Under the pieces are notes generated by a model. It did not search any database and was not told the DNA's origin. It saw only the letters and a program-made list of their open reading frames with translations. From positions 3,662,501-3,726,500 of the forward strand of contig NZ_AP023213.1 in the NCBI RefSeq assembly GCF_014218275.1: a stretch of DNA of 64,000 nt, read 5' to 3'. This document shows positions 47,201 to 55,579 of this stretch, piece by piece. The stretch is from Citrifermentans bremense. Lineage in GTDB: Bacteria; Desulfobacterota; Desulfuromonadia; Geobacterales; Geobacteraceae. The translations under genes and the position numbers were made by a program. The number at the start of each line of letters is the position of its first letter. Positions within the stretch are counted from its first letter, which is position 1.

Positions 47201-48241
47201 TTAAGGGAAGACCGGCAGTAGATCCAGTCCGAGGGTCTCGGGGAGGCCGCACATCAGGTTCATGTTCTGCACCGCCTGCCCGGAAGCCCCTTTCACCAAG
47301 TTGTCTATGGCGGAGATAACGATGACCCGCCCGGTCCTCTGGTCGACCGTCACCCCGATGTCGCAAAAGTTGGAGCCCCTGACATGCGCGGTCGACGGGA
47401 GAACTCCCTCGGGCAGCACCCTGACGAAAGGCTCGCCGTCGTAGAACGCCTCGTAAAGGGCGATAAGATCGGATGCCTTGACGCTCCCGCCGGGCTGCGA
47501 ATAGATGGTCGACAGGATGCCGCGGTCCATAGGAACCAGGTGCGGAGTGAAGGTGATGTTGAGCGGGATTCCCGCCAGAAGCGAAAGCTCCTGCTCGATC
47601 TCGGGGATATGCCGGTGAACGCCCCCCACGCCGTAGGCGCGGAACCCTTCGTTCACCTCGCAGTAGAGGTTATCGACCTTGGCTCCCCGCCCAGCGCCGG
47701 AGGTGCCGGACGCGGCGTCCACGATGATGGACTTCGGATCGATCACCTTCCCCTTCAAAAGCGGCGCAAGGCCCAGGATGACGCTGGTCGGGTAGCAGCC
47801 GGGGTTGGCTATGAGCGAGGCCTCGGCAATCTCGGCGCGGCGCAGTTCGGGAATGCCGTACACCGCCTCCGGCAAAAGCTCTGGGTTCAGGTGCGGCTCG
47901 TACCACTTGCCGTAGGTATCCGCGTCGTGAATGCGGTAGTCGGCGGAGAGATCGATCACGTCCTTTCCCATCTTCATGAAGGTGGGCACCACCTCCATGG
48001 CGGCCTTGTGCGGCAGCGCGGTGAAGACGATGTCGACCTTCTCTGCTATCCCCACAGGCTCCAGGTTCTCCAGCACGATATCGCACCTGCCGCGCAGGCT
48101 CGGGAAGACGGAGCTGACCGGCCGCCCGGCGCTTTGTTCGGAGGTGACGCAGGTGACGGCGACCTCGGGATGGGAATGGAGAATCCGCAGCAGTTCAACA
48201 CCGGTATAACCGCTTGCACCGACGATGGCGACCTTGAGCAT
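47201..48241 (-). CDS. argC: N-acetyl-gamma-glutamyl-phosphate reductase
   Basis: Third step of arginine synthesis: NADPH-dependent reduction of N-acetylglutamyl phosphate. NADP-binding [20 protein letters not shown] at residues 7-26, and the active-site Cys in [18 protein letters not shown] (~147). Also [18 protein letters not shown]. 346 residues, normal. ATG start at 48241. No other arg gene is nearby. Confidence 0.96.
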   Translation of the reverse strand: MLKVAIVGASGYTGVELLRILHSHPEVAVTCVTSEQSAGRPVSSVFPSLRGRCDIVLENLEPVGIAEKVDIVFTALPHKAAMEVVPTFMKMGKDVIDLSADYRIHDADTYGKWYEPHLNPELLPEAVYGIPELRRAEIAEASLIANPGCYPTSVILGLAPLLKGKVIDPKSIIVDAASGTSGAGRGAKVDNLYCEVNEGFRAYGVGGVHRHIPEIEQELSLLAGIPLNITFTPHLVPMDRGILSTIYSQPGGSVKASDLIALYEAFYDGEPFVRVLPEGVLPSTAHVRGSNFCDIGVTVDQRTGRVIVISAIDNLVKGASGQAVQNMNLMCGLPETLGLDLLPVFP

Positions 48242-48366
48242 GAGTGCCTCCCTAAGTTATCGAACGGAAAAACAGGGTCAATGTACCACAGCTGTCACGC
48301 CGATGGCACGCAGAAAGGAGCGCCCCGCCCCATAGCGGGAGCGGGGCCAGGGGGAGATGAAACAGC

Positions 48367-48394
48367 AAAAGGAGGAACCCTTGCGGATTCCCCC
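48367..48394 (-). terminator. terminator after rpsI
   Basis: On the minus strand GGGGGAA (48388-48394) pairs with TTCCTCC (48371-48377) with one G-U, around a 10-base loop. TTTT (48367-48370) follows. It lies 35 bases past the rpsI stop. A second GC-rich hairpin (GCCCCGC/GCGGGGC, about 48321-48346) lies further along, towards argC. Confidence 0.7.
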
Positions 48395-48429
48395 TTTGTA
48401 AAGCTGAAACAGCCTGTCCCGGCAGCGGA

Positions 48430-48819
48430 TTAACGCTTGGAGAACTGGAAGCTTGCGCGAGCAGCCTTCTTGCCGTATTTCTTTCTTTCTTTGATACGGG
48501 AGTCGCGGGTGATGAAGCCCGCTTTTTTCAGCGTGCCGCGCAGATCGGCGTCGGCCTCGATGAGAGCCTTGGTGATGCCGTGCTTGATGGCGCCCGCCTG
48601 GCCGGAGTCGCCGCCGCCCTTGACGGTGCAGAAGATGTCGAACTTGCCGACGTTCTCGGTCAGTTCGAGCGGCTGCATGACCACCATCTTGGAGGTCTCC
48701 CTGCCGAAGTAGTTGTCAAGAGTCTTGGTATTTACAATGATCTCGCCGTTGCCGGGCTTGAGCCAAACCCTGGCGATCGACGACTTCCTTTTCCCAGTTG
48801 CGTAAAAGCTGACTGCCAT
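48430..48819 (-). CDS. rpsI: 30S ribosomal protein S9
   Basis: 30S head protein whose C-terminal tail touches the P-site tRNA. Seen: [20 protein letters not shown] near the start, [20 protein letters not shown] near 65-84, and the C-terminal [18 protein letters not shown] ending Lys-Arg. 129 residues. Paired with rplM as usual. Confidence 0.98.
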   Translation of the reverse strand: MAVSFYATGKRKSSIARVWLKPGNGEIIVNTKTLDNYFGRETSKMVVMQPLELTENVGKFDIFCTVKGGGDSGQAGAIKHGITKALIEADADLRGTLKKAGFITRDSRIKERKKYGKKAARASFQFSKR

Positions 48820-48841
48820 TTTATATCTCCTGATGAACGAA

Positions 48842-49270
48842 TTAAATGTTCAGATTCTTCGGGTTCTGAGCCGCGTGCGGATGGGTTCCGCCACTGTAGA
48901 TCTTGAGCTTCTTCAGCATGTGGCGGGCAAGCTTGTTCTTGGGAAGCATGCCTTTGACAGCCTTTTTCAGAAGCTCTTCCGGCTTCTTGTCGAGGAGTTT
49001 GCCGGCAGTGATCTCTTTCAGGCCGCCCGGGAACGAGGAGTGGCTGTAGTAGGTCTTGTCGGCGAGCTTCCTGCCGGTCAGGGCGATTTTCTCAGCGTTC
49101 ACGACGATGACGAAGTCGCCGGTATCGACACTCGGGGTGAAGGTCGGCTTGTTCTTGCCGCGCAGCACATTGGCGATTTCAGTCGCAACACGACCGAGCA
49201 CCTTATTATCCACGTCAACCAGGTACCAATCCCTGGTTACTTCTTCTTTTTTGGCAACTTGCGTCTTCAT
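48842..49270 (-). CDS. rplM: 50S ribosomal protein L13
   Basis: Early-assembly large-subunit protein. Seen: [20 protein letters not shown] (~15-34), [19 protein letters not shown], and [21 protein letters not shown] start at ATG 49270 (142 residues) with GAGG 7 bases upstream; the frame stays open to 49300. Confidence 0.97.
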   Translation of the reverse strand: MKTQVAKKEEVTRDWYLVDVDNKVLGRVATEIANVLRGKNKPTFTPSVDTGDFVIVVNAEKIALTGRKLADKTYYSHSSFPGGLKEITAGKLLDKKPEELLKKAVKGMLPKNKLARHMLKKLKIYSGGTHPHAAQNPKNLNI

Positions 49271-49321
49271 CGAAACCTCACAGCTATCTGGAATTAGCAC
49301 ATTAACTTACGGAAGTTTGAG

Positions 49322-49350
49322 AATCTAATCGATTCGCGACTTCATGTCAA
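49322..49350 (-). promoter_or_regulatory. rplM-rpsI promoter
   Basis: On the minus strand TTGACA (49345-49350) and TAGATT (49322-49327) are 17 bases apart, about 50 bases before the rplM start. Confidence 0.8.
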
Positions 49351-49395
49351 GACAAAAAACCAAAAGGCAAGATTAGCGCGCTATAAAAAGCGACA

Positions 49396-50148
49396 TCAAT
49401 CCTTCCCTTCCGGGTAGTAGACCTGCATCAGGCAAAGCCCCTGCGGAGGAACCGTCATGCCGGAGTTCTGCTGCCGGTCGCCCCCCTTGAGCAGGCGCGC
49501 CACGTCCTCTACGCTTTTCTTCCCCTGCCCCACCTCGATGAGGGTCCCGGTGATAACGCGGACCATGTTTTTCAGAAAGCCGCTCCCCTTGATGTCCAGG
49601 TGGAGCAAGCGCCCCTCCTGCACCAGTTCCATGCTGTAGATCCTGCGCACCGTGGTCTTTGCGGCGCAGTTGGAAGCCCGGAAGGCGGCGAAGTCGTGCT
49701 CTCCCACAAACGCGGTGCAGGCGGCCCGCATCGCCTCGACGTCGAGCTTGCCCTTCACGCGCCAGGCAGTGAGGCGCGAAAGCGGAGAGCGCAGGTCGTC
49801 CAAGAGCATGGTGTAGCGGTAGTGCTTTGCGTGTGCGTCGAAGCGGGGGTGGAACTCCAGTGGGACCTCACACGCCTCCCGCACCGCGATGTCGCCGGGA
49901 AGAAGGCAATTGAGTCCCTCCCGGAAGGCGCGCAGCGGCACGGTACTGTCAGTTTTGAAGCAGGCGACCATGCCGCGCGCGTGCACGCCCGCATCGGTGC
50001 GGCCGGAGCCGTGCAGGGCCGCCTTCGCCCCCAGCATCCGGGCGAGCGCCTCCTCCAACACCTCCTGGACCGTCCTTCCGTTCGGCTGCACCTGCCAGCC
50101 GCAGTAGGCGGTGCCATCGTACTCTATGATCAGCTTGATGTTGCGCAT
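49396..50148 (-). CDS. truA: tRNA pseudouridine synthase A
   Basis: Makes pseudouridine at positions 38-40 of tRNA anticodon stems. Catalytic Asp in GSGRTDAGVHARGMVACF (~48-65); other family parts are LIIEYDGTAYCGWQVQPNGR at the start and KGSGFLKNMVRVITGTLIEV (~190-210). 250 residues, normal. It follows asd with 37 bases between. Confidence 0.96.
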   Translation of the reverse strand: MRNIKLIIEYDGTAYCGWQVQPNGRTVQEVLEEALARMLGAKAALHGSGRTDAGVHARGMVACFKTDSTVPLRAFREGLNCLLPGDIAVREACEVPLEFHPRFDAHAKHYRYTMLLDDLRSPLSRLTAWRVKGKLDVEAMRAACTAFVGEHDFAAFRASNCAAKTTVRRIYSMELVQEGRLLHLDIKGSGFLKNMVRVITGTLIEVGQGKKSVEDVARLLKGGDRQQNSGMTVPPQGLCLMQVYYPEGKD

Positions 50149-50185
50149 AAATCTTCCCGCGGACCCGTCCGAGCTGTCCTCCAGC

Positions 50186-51211
50186 TTACTTCAGGTACTC
50201 CTCCACCAGCAGCTCCGCGATCTGCACGGCGTTGGTGGCGGCGCCTTTTCTGAGGTTGTCCGCGACGATCCAGAGATTCAGGCCGTTGGTGACGGTGGCG
50301 TCCTCGCGGATGCGGCCGACCAGTGTCAGGTCCTCGCCCGCCGCGTCCATCGCCATCGGGTACTCGCCATTGGCGGGGTTGTCGACAAGTTCCACGCCGG
50401 GCGCATCTTCCAGGAGCTCGCGCGCCTTGACCACGGTGATCTTCTTCGCGGTCTCTATGTTCACCGACTCGGAATGTCCGAAGAAGACGGGGACCCTGAC
50501 GCAGGTGGCGGTGGTCTTGATGTCCGCCTCCATGATCTTCCTGGTCTCGTTCACCATCTTCATCTCTTCCTTGGTGTAGCCGTTGTCGCAGAAGGAGTCG
50601 ATCTGCGGCAGGCAGTTGAAGGCGATCCGGTGCGGATATACCTCGTTCTTGGGCGGCCGCCCGTTCAAGAGCTCGCCGGTCTGCTTGCGCAGCTCGTCGA
50701 TCGCCTTGTTGCCGGTGCCGGACACTGCCTGGTAGGTGGAAACGACTATCCGCTTGATGGAACCGAAGTCGTGCAGCGGCTTCAAGGCCACCACCATCTG
50801 GATCGTGGAGCAGTTGGGGTTGGCGACGATCCCCTTCTTGCGGTAGCCCGCAAGCGCATGCGGGTTCACCTCGGGGACCACCAGCGGCACCTCCGGGTCC
50901 ATGCGCCAGGCACTGGAGTTGTCGATGCAGACCGCACCCGCCTTGGCGGCGGAGGGGCAGAATTCCTCGGACCGCGCGCCGCCTGCGGAGAAGAGAGCTA
51001 TATCGATCCCCTCGAAGGAGTCGTGCTTCAGCTCTTCCACCGGCACAGGCTTGCCGTTGAACTCAAGGACCTGCCCGACGCTGCGGGCGCTGGCCAGGAA
51101 CTTTATCTTCCCCACCGGGAATTTCCGCTCTTCCAGGCATTCTATCATCTGGGTCCCGACCGCGCCGGTTGCGCCTACCACTGCCACATTCCACAATTTC
51201 TTCACACTCAT
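50186..51211 (-). CDS. asd1: aspartate-semialdehyde dehydrogenase, type A (short form)
   Basis: NADPH-dependent step making aspartate semialdehyde for lysine, threonine, methionine and peptidoglycan. N-terminal VAVVGATGAVGTQMIECLEE; active-site Cys in VANPNCSTIQMVVALKPL (~129); His region PVFFGHSESVNIET (~245). 341 residues, the form found in Gram-positives and many others. I start at ATG 51211 (AAGGAGA just upstream). A terminator-like hairpin sits directly before the ribosome-binding site. Confidence 0.95.
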   Translation of the reverse strand: MSVKKLWNVAVVGATGAVGTQMIECLEERKFPVGKIKFLASARSVGQVLEFNGKPVPVEELKHDSFEGIDIALFSAGGARSEEFCPSAAKAGAVCIDNSSAWRMDPEVPLVVPEVNPHALAGYRKKGIVANPNCSTIQMVVALKPLHDFGSIKRIVVSTYQAVSGTGNKAIDELRKQTGELLNGRPPKNEVYPHRIAFNCLPQIDSFCDNGYTKEEMKMVNETRKIMEADIKTTATCVRVPVFFGHSESVNIETAKKITVVKARELLEDAPGVELVDNPANGEYPMAMDAAGEDLTLVGRIREDATVTNGLNLWIVADNLRKGAATNAVQIAELLVEEYLK

Positions 51212-51225
51212 TACATCTCCTTGAG

Positions 51226-51270
51226 ACAAAAACGGGAGCGCGCCACCCTTGAAACCGGGGGACGCGCTCC
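51226..51270 (-). terminator. terminator/attenuator directly before asd1
   Basis: On the minus strand GGAGCGCG (51263-51270) pairs with CGCGCTCC (51235-51242), 8 bp, followed by CGTTTTTGTC. The T-run ends about 4 bases before the asd1 Shine-Dalgarno. It can end transcription from asd2 or attenuate asd1. A second stem, AAGCCTT/AAGGCTT (51356-51383), lies upstream in the leader. Confidence 0.7.
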
Positions 51271-51390
51271 ACTTCCAGCTACCTTACATTCAGAAACAGA
51301 GTCAACGGCGTTTCACACGGATGGCCACCGAAGAAGACGGAAAAGGCAAAATCTGAAGCCTTGGGGGTTAACCCAAAAGGCTTTTGACTT

Positions 51391-51436
51391 ATCCGCCTCT
51401 ATCCGTTCCATCCGTTCCATCCGTTTAATCCGCGTG
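51391..51436. repeat. 9-base repeats after asd2 (ATCCGTTCC type)
   Basis: ATCCG begins at 51391, 51401, 51410, 51419 and 51428; the last four are in exact 9-base phase (ATCCGTTCC twice, ATCCGTTTA, ATCCGCGTG). It lies just past the asd2 stop. Neighbouring sequence (51325-51383) shares GGCCAC...AAAATCTGA with the hairpin at 47137-47189, so a dispersed intergenic element may be present. Confidence 0.75.
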
Positions 51437-51456
51437 CTACGCCTTTGACTTCGACC

Positions 51457-52554
51457 TTACCTCTCCTTGAGTATCTGCAGCATGCGGCGCAGCGGTTCTG
51501 CGGCGCCCCAAAGGAGCTGATCGCCGCAGGTGAAGGCGGAGAGGTACTGCGGCCCCATCTTCATCTTCCTAACGCGCCCCACCGGCACGGTGAGCGAACC
51601 GGAAACGGCTGCCGGGGTGCACTGGGCCAGGGTCTCCGCCTTGGTGTTGGGAACGAACTTGACCCACTGGTTGTCGTTCTTGATCATCTCCTCGATGTCG
51701 GCGATGGGGATGTCCTTGTTCAGCTTGATGGTGAGCGCCTGGCTGTGGCAGCGCATGGCGCCGACGCGGACGCAGATGCCGTCGACGGGGATCGGGTTGG
51801 CGGTGCCGAGGATCTTGTTGGTCTCGGCGTAACCTTTCCACTCCTCGCGGCTCTGCCCGTCCTCGACCTCGCGGTCGATCCAGGGAAGCACGCTCCCTGC
51901 CAGAGGGAAGCCGAACTCCTTGGTCGGGAGATCGCCACTTCTCAGGGTCTGGGTCACCTTGCGGTCGATCTCCAGGATGGCGGAGCCCGGGGTCGCCAAG
52001 AGGTCTGCTACCGAGCCCTGCAGCACGCCCATCTGGGAGAGGAGCTCGCGCATGTTGGGAGCGCCGGCGCCGGAGGCCGCCTGGTAGGTCATGGAGGTGA
52101 TCCACTCGACCGCGCCGGCCTTGAAGAGCCCGCCCAGGCCCATGAGCATGAGGCTCACGGTGCAGTTGCCGCCGATGTAGTCCTTGACCCCTTTGGCAAG
52201 TGCCGCGTCGATGACGTTGCGGTTGATCGGGTCAAGGATGATGACGGCGTCGTTCTCCATGCGCAGCGTGCTGGCCGCATCGATCCAGTAACCCTGCCAG
52301 CCCGCCTTGTTCAGCTCGGGGCGCACCGACTTTGTGTAGTCGCCACCCTGACAGGTGATGATCACGTCCAGCTTCTTAAGCTCGTTTATGTCCGAGGCGT
52401 CCTTCAGGGTTCCGGCGTTCATCGGGGCGGGCTGCCCCACTTGGGAGGTTGTAAAGAAAACCGGCTCTATTCCCTGGAAATCGTTCTCCTCCTGCATGCG
52501 CTGGAGCAAAACGGAGCCTACCATGCCACGCCAACCGACCAGTCCGACTTTCAT
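51457..52554 (-). CDS. asd2: aspartate-semialdehyde dehydrogenase, E. coli-type (long form)
   Basis: A second enzyme for the same reaction but from the enterobacterial branch. It resembles E. coli Asd throughout: [19 protein letters not shown] at the start, [22 protein letters not shown], the active-site Cys in [18 protein letters not shown] (~133), SGQSREEW-type [18 protein letters not shown], and the end [16 protein letters not shown]. 365 residues. 245 bases separate it from asd1. Confidence 0.95.
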   Translation of the reverse strand: MKVGLVGWRGMVGSVLLQRMQEENDFQGIEPVFFTTSQVGQPAPMNAGTLKDASDINELKKLDVIITCQGGDYTKSVRPELNKAGWQGYWIDAASTLRMENDAVIILDPINRNVIDAALAKGVKDYIGGNCTVSLMLMGLGGLFKAGAVEWITSMTYQAASGAGAPNMRELLSQMGVLQGSVADLLATPGSAILEIDRKVTQTLRSGDLPTKEFGFPLAGSVLPWIDREVEDGQSREEWKGYAETNKILGTANPIPVDGICVRVGAMRCHSQALTIKLNKDIPIADIEEMIKNDNQWVKFVPNTKAETLAQCTPAAVSGSLTVPVGRVRKMKMGPQYLSAFTCGDQLLWGAAEPLRRMLQILKER

Positions 52555-52628
52555 AGGCGACCTTCCTTTTTATCTGTATTTAATGTATGCACCGGCGGCT
52601 GTGCCCCGCCTCTACCATGTTGCGTCGA

Positions 52629-53717
52629 TCAGAGGTTGGCGATAATGGCGTCGCCGATCTCCTTTGTGTTCACCAGCTTCTCGCCTGCCTTCTCCTGATA
52701 GATGTCCCGGGTGCGATAGCCGCCGTCGAGGACCTTGGCGACCGCCTGGTCGATGGCGTCTGCCGCCTCGACCATGCCGAAGGAGTAACGGAGCATCATC
52801 CCCGCGGAGAGGATCTGGGCGATCGGGTTGGCGATCCCCTGCCCTGCGATGTCCGGGGCGCTACCGCCGGAAGGCTCGTACATGCCGAAGGTCCCCTCGG
52901 CCAGCGAGGCGGAGGGAAGCATCCCGAGGGAACCGGTCAGCATCGCCGCCTCGTCCGAGAGGATGTCGCCGAACATGTTCTCGCAAAGGATCACGTCGAA
53001 CTGCTTGGGCCACTTCACCAGCTGCATCGCGGCGTTGTCCACGTACATGTGGGAGAGCTCGACGTCCGGGTATTCCTTGGCGATGTTGATGACGATCTCG
53101 CGCCAGAGCACGGAGCTGGAAAGGACGTTGGCCTTGTCGATGGAGCAGACCTTCTTGCCGCGCTTTCTCGCCGCCTGGAAAGCCACATGCGTGATGCGCT
53201 CGATCTCGGGGACGCTGTAGCGCATGGTGTCGACGCCGACGCGGTTGCGCCCTTCCCCTTCGATCCCTTTGGGCTGGGAGAAGTAGATGCCGCCGGTCAG
53301 CTCGCGGATCACCAGGATGTCGAAGCCACCTGCGATCACCTCTTCCTTAAGCGAGGAGGCGCTGGTGAGCGACGGGAAGATGATGGCCGGACGCAGGTTG
53401 GCGTAGAGGCCGAAGATCTTGCGAAGCGGCAAGAGGGCGCCGCGCTCGGGCTGTTCGTCCGGGGGAAGGGTCTCCCACTTGGGTCCGCCGACGGAGCCGA
53501 AGAGGATGGCGTCCGAAGACTTGCATATATTCACGGTGGTCTCGGGAAGCGCGCGACCTTCCAGGTCGATCCCCGCCCCACCTACGTTGGCGTGGGTCCG
53601 CTCGAAAGTGACATCGTAACGTTTCTCGACCGCATCGAGCACCCTCAGTGCTTCCGCCATAACCTCGGGGCCTATGCCGTCTCCTGGCAATACCGCCACT
53701 TTAAAAAGCTTTCCCAT
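52629..53717 (-). CDS. leuB: 3-isopropylmalate dehydrogenase
   Basis: NAD-dependent oxidative decarboxylation in leucine synthesis. N-terminal [39 protein letters not shown] (~73-92); substrate Arg in [16 protein letters not shown]; metal/NAD region [20 protein letters not shown] (~243-262) and the [18 protein letters not shown] loop. I start at ATG 53717 (362 residues), 8 bases after GGGAGG. First gene of the leuB-asd2-asd1-truA run; no leuA/C/D nearby. Confidence 0.96.
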   Translation of the reverse strand: MGKLFKVAVLPGDGIGPEVMAEALRVLDAVEKRYDVTFERTHANVGGAGIDLEGRALPETTVNICKSSDAILFGSVGGPKWETLPPDEQPERGALLPLRKIFGLYANLRPAIIFPSLTSASSLKEEVIAGGFDILVIRELTGGIYFSQPKGIEGEGRNRVGVDTMRYSVPEIERITHVAFQAARKRGKKVCSIDKANVLSSSVLWREIVINIAKEYPDVELSHMYVDNAAMQLVKWPKQFDVILCENMFGDILSDEAAMLTGSLGMLPSASLAEGTFGMYEPSGGSAPDIAGQGIANPIAQILSAGMMLRYSFGMVEAADAIDQAVAKVLDGGYRTRDIYQEKAGEKLVNTKEIGDAIIANL

Positions 53718-53748
53718 CACATGACCTCCCAAGTGTATTAAATTAGGG

Positions 53749-53778
53749 ATTCTATTTGCGACCGGCCGCTATTGTCAA
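53749..53778 (-). promoter_or_regulatory. leuB promoter
   Basis: On the minus strand TTGACA (53773-53778) and TAGAAT (53749-53754) are 18 bases apart, 31 bases before the leuB ATG. Confidence 0.75.
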
Positions 53779-54072
53779 CATAAAAAAAGTCCGTCAAACA
53801 TACGTTTAACGCCCCAAACCATGAGAGGGAAACGGCACAGTCACAGAGATCATGTCGCAGCCGGCACAAAGACAATCATCACTAACACAGTCTCTGAACC
53901 TCTACGGGCAGGCCGCAGAAAATACCATTGTCATGAAGTATTCGTCCTGTATACCTTTTGTCTTCTCTACCCCTTATGCTTTTTAGTTCCTATTCATGAA
54001 AAGTTATGATATATCCTTCCAATCTTCATCCAGCAAAGTGAAGTTACAGGGTCGCGAACGCCCACTGGACCT
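53779..54072. other. gene-free stretch
   Basis: Nothing recognisable. The sequence is more AT-rich than its surroundings. A 62-codon plus-strand frame (53821-54009) has no ribosome-binding site and no family resemblance. Confidence 0.6.
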
Positions 54073-54129
54073 GGTTTTGCCGGTACTCCGGCAAAACCGT
54101 CTGGACAACCTCATTAAAGACGGTATGAT
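54073..54129 (+). promoter_or_regulatory. promoter with upstream inverted repeat
   Basis: A perfect 11-bp inverted repeat, GGTTTTGCCGG and CCGGCAAAACC (54073-54083, 54088-54098), lies just upstream of TGGACA (54102-54107) and TATGAT (54124-54129), 16 bases apart. This fits an activator or repressor site for the lipoprotein gene at 54273. The ~135-base leader contains two mutually exclusive stems: GCCGGC/GCCGGC (54161-54176) and CGGCCGTT/AACGGCCG (54163-54186). Confidence 0.55.
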
Positions 54130-54272
54130 ACCCTCTTAACAGAAGGGCGCTTACGCCGCAGCCGGCCGTTGCCGGCAGAACGGCCGTTTCCGGACGGTTC
54201 AGTCCGCCGCCAGGAGGTTTCCTTGCCCGATTATCCAAGGCCCGCTGGGCCGACATGCTATCAGGAGGCACC

Positions 54273-55553
54273 ATGCTTTCCCCTTCCCACTTCCGGCATC
54301 TTACTGCCGCCCTCTCGCTCTTTGCCATGACCGGTTGCTGCACGACCTCAGGAAAACAGGTCCTCGGCAACCCCGAGGCCCCCTACCCGCCACCGTCTGC
54401 GCCCAAAGTCGGGGACATCGTCCACCTTCCCACCGGCGTGCTGGTGACCCCGGATCAGATGAAGCGAGTTGCCACCGACGCGCGGGTGGTCTACGTGGGC
54501 GAGACCCACGACAACCCCGCGTCTCAACGCCTGGAGTTGGACATGCTCAAGGCCCTGGAGGAGCGCCACCCAGGGAAGGTAGCACTCGGAATGGAGATGT
54601 TCAAAAGGTCCCAGCAGCCCGTCCTGGACCGCTGGAGCGCGGGGGACCTGGACGAGAAGAGTTTCGTCAAGGAGTCACGCTGGTTCGACAGCTGGAAGAT
54701 GGATTTCGGCTACTACCGCGACCTGTTGCTGTACGCCAGAGAAAAGCACATCCCGGTTATCGGGCTTAACGCGGAGAAAAACCTGGTGCAGGCGGTGCGT
54801 AACAGGAATCTGGATGAACTCACGCCCGAAGAAAAGGCGCAGCTACCCGAACTGGACCTCTCGGATCCCTACCAGCGGGCGCAGACCGAGAGCATCTTCG
54901 CCGGGCACAGCCACGGCAAGATGGCGGTCGAGGGGTTCCTGCGTGCACAGACCCTTTGGGATGACACCATGGCCGAGACTGCGGCGCGTTTTCTGGAGAG
55001 CCCGCAGGGAAAGGACCGCCACCTGCTGGTGGTAGCCGGCGGCAACCATGTAAGCCACGGTTTCGGGATTCCGCGCCGCGTCTTCCGCCGCGCCCCGACT
55101 TCCTACGTCACCATCGGGGGGTACGAGGTTGTCATCACCCGGCAAAAGCCGCCGGAAACGATGGACGTGGAGATTCCGGAATTCCCCATGGTCCCCTTCG
55201 ACTTCCTGGTGAACTTCGCCTACGAGGAACTCCCAAGTAACGACGTGCTTTTGGGGGTCGCCTTCGATCCGGGCCCTGACAAGCGCGGACTGCTGGTAAA
55301 GAGCGTGATTCCCGAATCGAACGCCGCGCGCGCCGGGGTGAAGGAGGGGGACCTGCTGCTCGCCCTGGACGGCGAGGCCCTCACGGAGGCCTTCGACCTG
55401 GTCTACGCCATAAAGCAGAAGCACGCGGGCGACCGCGGCACGCTGAAGCTGGAGCGAGCCGGGGAACCGATGAGCGTCGAGGTCGAGTTCAAATCGAGCA
55501 AGCCCTACCAGCATGGCAAGCCTGAGAATGCGGAGCCGAAAAAGGCGCCATGA
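54273..55553 (+). CDS. ChaN-family lipoprotein with C-terminal PDZ domain
   Basis: Predicted membrane-anchored lipoprotein. The signal peptide has a hydrophobic stretch and a lipobox-like AMTGC (Cys near residue 22). Residues ~65-290 are a ChaN-type domain (VYVGETHDNPASQRLELDML, ALGMEMFKRSQQPVLDRW, VVAGGNHVSHGFGIPRR); ChaN binds haem in Campylobacter. Residues ~335-410 are a PDZ domain (LLVKSVIPESNAARAGVKEG). I start at ATG 54273 behind AGGAGG. 426 residues. The function of the fusion is unknown. Confidence 0.85.
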   Translation: MLSPSHFRHLTAALSLFAMTGCCTTSGKQVLGNPEAPYPPPSAPKVGDIVHLPTGVLVTPDQMKRVATDARVVYVGETHDNPASQRLELDMLKALEERHPGKVALGMEMFKRSQQPVLDRWSAGDLDEKSFVKESRWFDSWKMDFGYYRDLLLYAREKHIPVIGLNAEKNLVQAVRNRNLDELTPEEKAQLPELDLSDPYQRAQTESIFAGHSHGKMAVEGFLRAQTLWDDTMAETAARFLESPQGKDRHLLVVAGGNHVSHGFGIPRRVFRRAPTSYVTIGGYEVVITRQKPPETMDVEIPEFPMVPFDFLVNFAYEELPSNDVLLGVAFDPGPDKRGLLVKSVIPESNAARAGVKEGDLLLALDGEALTEAFDLVYAIKQKHAGDRGTLKLERAGEPMSVEVEFKSSKPYQHGKPENAEPKKAP

Positions 55554-55579
55554 CCACTGAAATCCTTGGAGGATAGGAT

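Noticed and set aside
51271-51456. Possible lysine riboswitch in the asd1 leader
   Set aside because: I looked for the conserved core of the lysine riboswitch on the minus strand and did not see it; only the terminator and one simple stem are supported.
53821-54009. 62-codon plus-strand ORF in the leuB-lipoprotein gap
   Set aside because: No ribosome-binding site, no recognisable family and low-quality composition; the region reads as non-coding.
54010-54272. Possible cyclic-dinucleotide (GEMM) riboswitch before the ChaN-like gene
   Set aside because: The conserved GEMM core sequences are not seen; the stems are ordinary inverted repeats.
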